Shown here piece by piece: positions 1 to 8,224 of a DNA stretch of 8,224 nucleotides (the first letter of the stretch is position 1; every line of letters begins with the position of its first letter). Made by a program: the position numbers and the translations under genes. This stretch comes from Pseudonocardiales bacterium (GTDB taxonomy: Bacteria; Actinomycetota; Actinomycetes; Mycobacteriales; Jatrophihabitantaceae): NCBI GenBank assembly GCA_030840415.1, contig JAVEEO010000413.1, positions 1 to 8,224 on the forward strand. Reading direction: 5' to 3'. Below the pieces are notes generated by a model, which did not search any database, was not told the DNA's origin, and saw nothing but the letters and a program-made list of their open reading frames with translations.

Positions 1-1900
<1,900 letters not shown>

Positions 1901-1966
1901 GTCGATAACTCCCTGTATCTATTGGTGTTTCTTCGGTATTGGGACGTCGTACGTCGGGTCGGGCAG
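1901..1966 (-). other. argR-argG intergenic gap with a short inverted repeat
   Basis: This 66-bp stretch is the only real gap inside the operon and is visibly more AT-rich than its surroundings in its argG-proximal half. It contains an inverted repeat, GACGT-CGT-ACGTC, at 1943-1955 (5-bp arms, 3-base loop). The hairpin is short and has no following T run, so it is not a convincing terminator. I see no TGCAT-type ArgR half-sites and no clear -35/-10 pair, so an internal promoter for argGH is possible but not shown. Confidence 0.4.
1909..1914 (-). promoter_or_regulatory. Ribosome-binding site of argG
   Basis: AGGGAG on the minus strand, eight bases before the argG ATG. It supports the chosen start and shows that argG can be initiated independently of argR translation, unlike most genes of the cluster, which overlap or abut. 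Confidence 0.75.
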
Positions 1967-2506
1967 TCAGCCGGCGGCGGACAGCTCCAGCAGTTCGGCG
2001 GCCAGTGCCGCACCGCCGGTCGGGTCGCGGCTGATCACCACGATGGTGTCGTCACCGGCAATGGTGCCGAGCACCTCGGGCAGCCGGGCCCGGTCGATGG
2101 CGCTGGCCAGGAAGTTGGACGCTCCGGGCGGGGTGCGCAACACGACCAGGTTGGCGCTGGCCTCGGCCGAGACCAGCAGGTCGCCGAGCAGCCGGGCCAG
2201 CCGCTGCGGCGGGGCGTCGTGCAGCTGCCGGGCTGCCAGCGGCGCGCCGTCCGGCGGCACCACGTACACCGGCTGGCCACCGTCGGGAGTGCGCAGCTTC
2301 ACGGCTCCGAGCTCGTCGAGGTCACGGCTGAGGGTGGCCTGGGTGACCGGCACGCCGGCATCGGCCAGCAGCGCCGCCAACTCGCTCTGCGAGCGCACCG
2401 GCTGCTCGGCCAGCAGGGTCAGGATCCGGGCGTGCCGGGCGGCCCGGCTGGGCAGCTCGTGCGGCTGGGCGGCCTCGGACCGCTCCTGCCGTGCGATGCG
2501 CGCCAT
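1967..2506 (-). CDS. argR: Arginine repressor ArgR
   Basis: Hexameric DNA-binding protein that uses arginine as co-repressor to shut off the biosynthetic operon. The 179 residues are close to the 150-170 usual for the family; about 20 extra residues precede the DNA-binding domain. The winged helix-turn-helix spans about residues 22-85, with the recognition segment [17 protein letters not shown] at 54-70. The C-terminal oligomerisation and arginine-binding domain follows and contains GTIAGDDT (147-154); its two aspartates correspond to the pair that contacts arginine in characterised ArgR proteins. The ATG (2506-2504) directly abuts the argF TAG stop with no spacer. GGAGAGG lies six bases upstream, inside the argF end. 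The gene sits in the middle of the operon it is expected to regulate, which implies autoregulation. Confidence 0.96.
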   Translation of the reverse strand: MARIARQERSEAAQPHELPSRAARHARILTLLAEQPVRSQSELAALLADAGVPVTQATLSRDLDELGAVKLRTPDGGQPVYVVPPDGAPLAARQLHDAPPQRLARLLGDLLVSAEASANLVVLRTPPGASNFLASAIDRARLPEVLGTIAGDDTIVVISRDPTGGAALAAELLELSAAG

Positions 2507-4666
<2,160 letters not shown>

Positions 4667-4670
<4 letters not shown>

Positions 4671-5638
4671 AACGGTGCCTCCAATCCGGCAGACGCCGGT
4701 CCGGTCGGGTCGGTGTCAGGCAGCACCATGGTGCCAATCCCCTCGGTGGTGAAGATCTCCAGCAACAACGCGTGCGGCGCCCGGCCGTCCATCACGGTGG
4801 CCGACGGCACGCCGGCCTGGACCGCGCGGAGGCAGGCCTCCATCTTCGGCACCATGCCGGCAGCCAGGGTCGGCAGCATCTCGGCGAGCCGGCTGGCCCG
4901 GAGCTCGGTGATCACCTCGTTGCTGTTCGGCCAGTCGGCGTACAGGCCGGCCACGTCGGTGAGCACGATCAGCTTTTCAGCACCCAGCGCGGCGGCCAGC
5001 GACGCGGCGGCGGTGTCGGCATTGACGTTGTAGGACAGCCCGTCCAGGCCGCGCGCCACGCTGGCCACCACCGGGATCCGGCCGGCGTCCAGCAGTGCGG
5101 TCACCGCGCTCGGGTCGACCGCCACCACGTCGCCGACCTGGCCGATGTCCACCGGCTGGCCATCCACCAGGGCAGGACGCCGCTCGGCACGCAGCATGCC
5201 CGCGTCCTCGCCGGACAGGCCCACCGCGAACGCGCCGTGGTCGTTGATCAGGTTGACCACATCGGGGTTCACCTGGCCGGTCAGCACCATCCGGACCACC
5301 TGCATGGCCTCCGGCGTGGTGACCCGCAGGCCACCCCGGAACTCGCTGTCGATTCCGAGCCGGGCCAGCTGCTCGGTGATCTGCGGGCCGCCGCCGTGCA
5401 CCACCACCGGCCGCACCCCGGCGTAGCGCAGGAACACCACGTCCTCGGCGAAGCCGGTCTGCAACTCCGGTGCGGTCATCGCGTTGCCGCCGTACTTGAT
5501 CACCACCACCTTGCCGGAGAAGCGCCGCAACCAGGGCAGCGCGTCGATCAGGGTGGCCGCCTGCTGGGCAGCCTCCGCTGCCGAGACCACCGGCTTGGAC
5601 GGCGCGGGCCGGGTGCTGGGTGCGGCCGGCCGGCTCAT
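4667..5638 (-). CDS. argB: Acetylglutamate kinase, arginine-sensitive type
   Basis: Phosphorylates N-acetylglutamate with ATP, the usual control step of the acetylated pathway. The 323 residues exceed the roughly 258 of the arginine-insensitive E. coli enzyme. Motifs seen are IKYGGNAM (47-54), the glycine-rich VVHGGGPQ (79-86), FRGGLRVT (100-107), YNVNADTAA (203-211), LTDVAGLY (226-233) and GMVPKM (261-266). Residues 1-16 are Ser/Pro/Ala-rich and probably disordered. Residues 19-40 ([21 protein letters not shown]) match the N-terminal helix that links dimers into the arginine-inhibited hexamer in characterised homologues. Feedback inhibition is therefore inferred. The ATG overlaps the argJ stop (ATGA). 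No purine-rich ribosome-binding site is visible, so initiation is probably coupled to argJ. Confidence 0.97.
4678..4682 (-). promoter_or_regulatory. Ribosome-binding site of argD
   Basis: GGAGG on the minus strand, inside the argB end and seven bases before the argD ATG. It is the strongest Shine-Dalgarno match in the cluster and supports the ATG that overlaps the argB stop. Confidence 0.75.
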
Positions 5639-6786
5639 GAGGAATAGGCCGAGTTCTCTTCGACGTAGCTGTGGGACAGGTCGTTGGTGTAGACCGTGGC
5701 GCTGTCCGGGCCGGCATGCAGATCCACCTCGATGCGGACCTGCCGAGAAGTCAGGTCCACCAGGTCCCGGCTGTCACCAGCCGCTCCGGACCGGCAGACC
5801 GCGACGCCGTTGATCGCCACGTCGAGCTCGTCGGCCTCGAACACCGCGGTGGTGGTCCCGATCGCGGCCAGCACCCGGCCCCAGTTCGGATCGTTGCCGA
5901 ACAGCGCGCACTTGAGCAGGTTGTTGCGGGCGATGGCGCGCCCGACCTGCACCGCGTCGTCCTCGCCGGCCGCGCCGGAGACCACGATCTCAACCTCCTT
6001 GGTGGCGCCCTCGGCGTCGGCCAGCAACTGCCGGGCGAGGTCGGCGCACACGGCGTGCACCGCTCGCCCCAGCTCGTCCGGCGAGGCCGGCACCCCGGAG
6101 GCGCCGCTGGCCATCAGTACCACCGTGTCGTTGGTGGACATGCAGCCGTCGGCGTCCAGCCGGTCGAAAGTGGTGGCGACCGCGGCGCGCAGCGCGGCAT
6201 CGACGGTTTCGGCGTCGACGACCGCGTCGGTGGTCAGCACGCACAGCATGGTGGCCAGGCTCGGGGCAAGCATTCCGGCGCCTTTGGCCATCCCGCCGAC
6301 CGTCCAGCCATCGAGCTGCCGGACGGCGGTCTTGGCCACCGAGTCGGTGGTCCGGATCGCCTCGGCCGCGTCCGGGCCGCCATCGACCGTCAGCCCGGCG
6401 ACAGCCTGCTCGATGCCGGGCAGCAGCCGGTCCATCGGCAGCCGCTCACCGATCAGGCCCGTCGAACAGATCAGGACGTCGGCGGCGCTGGTCTCCAGCA
6501 GGGCAGCGACCCGCTCGGCACTGGCGTGGGTGTCGGCGAAGCCGGCCGGGCCGGTGCAGGCGTTGGCCCCGCCGGAGTTCAGCAGCACCGCCCGGACGAT
6601 GCCGTCGGCGACCACCTGCTGCGACCAGAGCACCGGGGCGGCCTTCACCCGGTTGGCGGTGAACACCGCGGCGCCGGCGTGCTGCGGCCCGTCGTTGACC
6701 ACCAGCGCCACGTCCGGCGCGCCGCTGGTTTTGAGGCCGGCCGCGATCCCGGCCGCCCGGAAGCCGCCGGCCGCGGTGACACTCAC
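5635..6786 (-). CDS. argJ: Glutamate N-acetyltransferase / ornithine acetyltransferase
   Basis: Moves the acetyl group from N-acetylornithine to glutamate, releasing ornithine and closing the acetyl cycle; bifunctional members also acetylate glutamate from acetyl-CoA. The 383-residue precursor cleaves itself into two chains before a threonine. That site is Thr179 in [17 protein letters not shown] (171-187). STGLIGE (108-114) supplies the oxyanion-hole Thr-Gly, and [15 protein letters not shown] (207-221), [11 protein letters not shown] and the C-terminal [16 protein letters not shown] are all family hallmarks. The start is GTG at 6786-6784, overlapping the argC stop in a GTGA junction with only a weak GGGGTGG upstream. 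No argA-type acetylglutamate synthase is present here. Whether this ArgJ is bifunctional cannot be read from sequence alone. Confidence 0.97.
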   Translation of the reverse strand: MSVTAAGGFRAAGIAAGLKTSGAPDVALVVNDGPQHAGAAVFTANRVKAAPVLWSQQVVADGIVRAVLLNSGGANACTGPAGFADTHASAERVAALLETSAADVLICSTGLIGERLPMDRLLPGIEQAVAGLTVDGGPDAAEAIRTTDSVAKTAVRQLDGWTVGGMAKGAGMLAPSLATMLCVLTTDAVVDAETVDAALRAAVATTFDRLDADGCMSTNDTVVLMASGASGVPASPDELGRAVHAVCADLARQLLADAEGATKEVEIVVSGAAGEDDAVQVGRAIARNNLLKCALFGNDPNWGRVLAAIGTTTAVFEADELDVAINGVAVCRSGAAGDSRDLVDLTSRQVRIEVDLHAGPDSATVYTNDLSHSYVEENSAYSS

Positions 6787-7799
6787 GGCGCCACCCCGTC
6801 GGCGGACAGGCCGGTGGTCTCGTCCAGGCCGAGCATCAGGTTGGCGTTCTGGACCGCCTGACCGGCGGCCCCCTTGCCGAGGTTGTCAAGGGCGCTGGTG
6901 ACGATCACCCGTCCGGAGTTGGCGTCCAGCTCGGCCTGCAGCTGGACCGAGTTCGAGCCGAGGGTGGCGGCGGTGTGCGGCTGCCGGCCGTCGGGCAACA
7001 GGTGCACGAACGGCTCGTCGGCATAGGCCTGCCGCAGCGCACCGCGCACCTGGTCGGTGGTCAGCCCCGGCAGGCTGGGCCGGGCGGTCACGGTGGCCAG
7101 GATGCCGCGGGCCATCGGGGCGAGCACCGGCGTCAGGGACAGCGTCCGGGCGCCGGTGGCCTGCAGGATCTCCGGCACGTGCTGGTGCGCGCCGACCTTG
7201 TAGGCCGACAGGTCCGCCATCACCTCGCTGCCCAGCAGGCCGAGCTTGGCGCTCCGGCCGGCGCCGGACGTGCCCGAGGCTGCCACCACCACCACGTCCT
7301 CGGCCTCGACCAGGCCGGCGGCGATCAGTGGCGCCAGCGCGAGGCTGATCGCGGCCGCGTAGCAACCGGTGTTGGCGACCCGGTCACTGGCCGCGATCTC
7401 CGCTCGGCGGCCGGGCAGCTCGGGCAGCCCGTAGGGCCAGGTGCCGGCATGCGGACCGCCGTAGTACCGCTGCCAGGCACCGGCGTCGGCCAACCGGAAG
7501 TCCGCGCCCAGGTCCACTACCTTCACCGCGGGCGGCAACTCGGCGACCAGGGCCGCCGACGCTCCGTGCGGCAGTGCCAGGAACACCAGCTCGGCGCTGC
7601 CCAGCACCTCGACCGTGGTGTCGCTGAAGGCCAGGTCGCAGTAGGTGACCAGCTGGGGATGAAGCTCGGTCACCGGCTGCCCGGCGTGCGTGTGCGCGGT
7701 GGCCGCGACCACCTCGAAGTGCGGATGGCCGGCCAGCAGCCGGAGCAGCTCCCCGCCGGCATAGCCACTGGCGCCGGCGACGGCGACGGAGGTACCCAT
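6783..7799 (-). CDS. argC: N-acetyl-gamma-glutamyl-phosphate reductase
   Basis: NADPH-dependent reduction of acetylglutamyl phosphate to the semialdehyde; first gene of the operon. From the ATG at 7799 it is 338 residues, normal for the family. The Rossmann nucleotide loop VAGASGYAGGELLRLL is at residues 7-22 and LALPHGAS at 74-81. The catalytic cysteine is Cys146 in ANTGCYAAA, where most homologues read NPGCYPTA. HQHVPEI (205-211) holds the catalytic histidine, and GKGAAGQAVQNANLM lies near the C-terminus. A start at 7808 would add MFR, but the 7799 ATG gives the usual N-terminus and lies seven bases after a CATAAT -10-like hexamer. There is no Shine-Dalgarno sequence before either ATG, which suits a leaderless message. 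Confidence 0.97.
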   Translation of the reverse strand: MGTSVAVAGASGYAGGELLRLLAGHPHFEVVAATAHTHAGQPVTELHPQLVTYCDLAFSDTTVEVLGSAELVFLALPHGASAALVAELPPAVKVVDLGADFRLADAGAWQRYYGGPHAGTWPYGLPELPGRRAEIAASDRVANTGCYAAAISLALAPLIAAGLVEAEDVVVVAASGTSGAGRSAKLGLLGSEVMADLSAYKVGAHQHVPEILQATGARTLSLTPVLAPMARGILATVTARPSLPGLTTDQVRGALRQAYADEPFVHLLPDGRQPHTAATLGSNSVQLQAELDANSGRVIVTSALDNLGKGAAGQAVQNANLMLGLDETTGLSADGVAP

Positions 7800-7816
7800 G
7801 CGAAACATTATGCATG
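7797..7816 (-). promoter_or_regulatory. Putative ArgR operator (ARG box 1) at the argC start
   Basis: Inverted repeat with perfect 5-bp arms, CATGC and GCATG, around a 10-base spacer, centred at 7806.5. The TGCATAA half resembles the TTGCATAA half of the mycobacterial ARG box; the other half is set about one base wider than in the usual TGCAT-4-ATGCA core. It covers the -10 element and the argC start codon, a position where ArgR binding would block transcription. A second site lies exactly 21 bp upstream. Confidence 0.5.
7807..7812 (-). promoter_or_regulatory. Probable -10 element of the arg operon promoter
   Basis: CATAAT on the minus strand matches the TATAAT consensus at five of six positions and lies in a local AT-rich dip. 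Seven bases separate it from the argC ATG at 7799, so transcription would start at or next to the A of the start codon. No good -35 hexamer is seen at 16-18 bp spacing, which is common in high-GC actinobacteria. The call is inferred from pattern and position only. Confidence 0.5.
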
Positions 7817-7819
7817 ATG

Positions 7820-7835
7820 CCGCAACTAAATGCGA
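7820..7835 (-). promoter_or_regulatory. Putative ArgR operator (ARG box 2) upstream of argC
   Basis: The 16-mer reads TCGCATTTAGTTGCGG on the minus strand, with perfect 4-bp arms CGCA/TGCG centred at 7827.5. Its GCAT and TGC blocks have the spacing of the mycobacterial ARG box. Its centre is 21 bp from that of box 1, equal to two 18-bp boxes separated by 3 bp, the arrangement known for ArgR operators. An overlapping candidate with TTGC and ATGCA blocks at the same spacing covers 7810-7825, so the exact register is uncertain. Confidence 0.5.
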
Positions 7836-7847
7836 TGATCTTGCGGA

Positions 7848-8224
7848 CTACTGATACTTCTGAGCGAACAACCGCTTGCTCTTCAGGTTCTTCTTGTCCT
7901 CGGTGCGCATGTCCTCGTCGCTGCTGTAGTCCTCGTCGCGCTGCGGCGACATCGCGCCGAAGATGTCGCTCTCCACGCTGTCCATGTCGGCCTGGTCCGA
8001 GTCGCCCAGCCACACGTCGTAGAACCGGCCGACCTGCTTACGGCCGGCATCGGCGCTGCCGATGAACGCGAAGTCGTCCAGGAAGTCGTCGAAGGTCCTG
8101 GTGCCGGCCACGATCAGCCGCAGAATGGCCCGGTAGATCTTGGCCGCCCCCTGCTTGCGCCACTCCTCGGCGAGGTAGACGGTCAGCGTCATCATCGCCG
8201 CGGCGCGCTTCTCCAGGTGCGAGG
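7848..8224 (-). CDS. Unrecognised protein, C-terminal part (cut by window edge)
   Basis: The frame is open from the right edge to a TAG stop at 7850-7848, about 125 codons. An ATG pair at 8195 and 8192 could start a 115-residue protein. However, the reading frame continues upstream as SHLEKRAAA without a stop, and no well-spaced ribosome-binding site precedes the ATGs, so a longer protein running out of the window is more likely. Counted from 8195, residues 1-45 look helical and amphipathic (LTVYLAEEW, IYRAILRLIVAG, TFDDFLDDFAFIG). Residues 65-100 are very acidic (DSDQADMDS, DEDYSSDEDM), and the last 15 are lysine-rich, ending FAQKYQ. There is no signal peptide or obvious transmembrane helix in the visible part. 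It ends 48 bp before argC on the same strand with no terminator seen between them. I do not recognise the family and assign no function. Confidence 0.65.
   Translation of the reverse strand, partial: SHLEKRAAAMMTLTVYLAEEWRKQGAAKIYRAILRLIVAGTRTFDDFLDDFAFIGSADAGRKQVGRFYDVWLGDSDQADMDSVESDIFGAMSPQRDEDYSSDEDMRTEDKKNLKSKRLFAQKYQ

Noticed and set aside
1943..1955. Inverted repeat after argR as a rho-independent terminator
   Set aside because: The stem is only five base pairs and no T-rich tract follows on the transcribed strand. The downstream argG and argH belong to the same pathway, so termination here is not expected.
5671..6901. Two plus-strand frames of about 400 codons opposite argJ and the argC end
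   Set aside because: They are shadows of argJ, with biased composition and no motifs. ArgJ on the other strand is complete with its self-cleavage site.
7821..7834. CGCA/TGCG repeat as a terminator for the gene upstream of argC
   Set aside because: Four-base arms with no T run are too weak. The position 21 bp from a second repeat fits an ArgR operator better.
7848..8224. Metallopeptidase (M20 or M28 type) identity for the upstream protein, suggested by its His-Leu-Glu segment and the helix after it
   Set aside because: None of the metal-ligand motifs of those families is present in the visible part, so the resemblance is too slight to use.

Overview
The window is a high-GC (roughly 70% by eye) stretch holding an almost complete arginine biosynthesis operon. 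All eight arg genes lie on the minus strand in the transcription order argC-argJ-argB-argD-argF-argR-argG-argH. This order is the one known from Mycobacterium and related actinobacteria. Together with the GC-rich codon use, the GTG starts and the actinobacterial sequence style of the proteins ([10 protein letters not shown] in Arg[11 protein letters not shown] at the ArgF start), it points to an actinobacterium. Genus cannot be read from the sequence.

Layout, right to left (the direction of transcription): 8224-7848 is the 3' end of an unrecognised gene on the same strand. A 48-bp gap (7847-7800) carries what looks like a double ArgR operator and a promoter directly abutting the argC start. 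argC (7799-6783), argJ (6786-5635), argB (5638-4667), argD (4670-3432), argF (3430-2507), argR (2506-1967), argG (1900-698) and argH (701 to beyond base 1) follow. Junctions are 4-base overlaps, a 1-base gap or direct abutment, except for one 66-bp gap between argR and argG. argH is cut by the left window edge after about 233 codons. No stretch over 300 bases lacks a gene, and I saw no RNA genes, mobile elements, CRISPR arrays or long repeats.

The genes together make arginine from glutamate through acetylated intermediates. ArgJ moves the acetyl group from acetylornithine back to glutamate. ArgB phosphorylates acetylglutamate, ArgC reduces it to the semialdehyde and ArgD transaminates it to acetylornithine. 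ArgF converts ornithine to citrulline, and ArgG and ArgH finish the pathway. ArgR, encoded inside the operon, is the arginine-sensing repressor and probably acts on the paired sites in front of argC. ArgB carries the N-terminal helix associated with arginine feedback inhibition, so both transcriptional and enzymatic control are implied.

I found no undescribed system. The points most worth a second look are the operator/promoter arrangement at argC (probably leaderless), the argR-argG gap, and the unidentified acidic protein tail upstream of argC.
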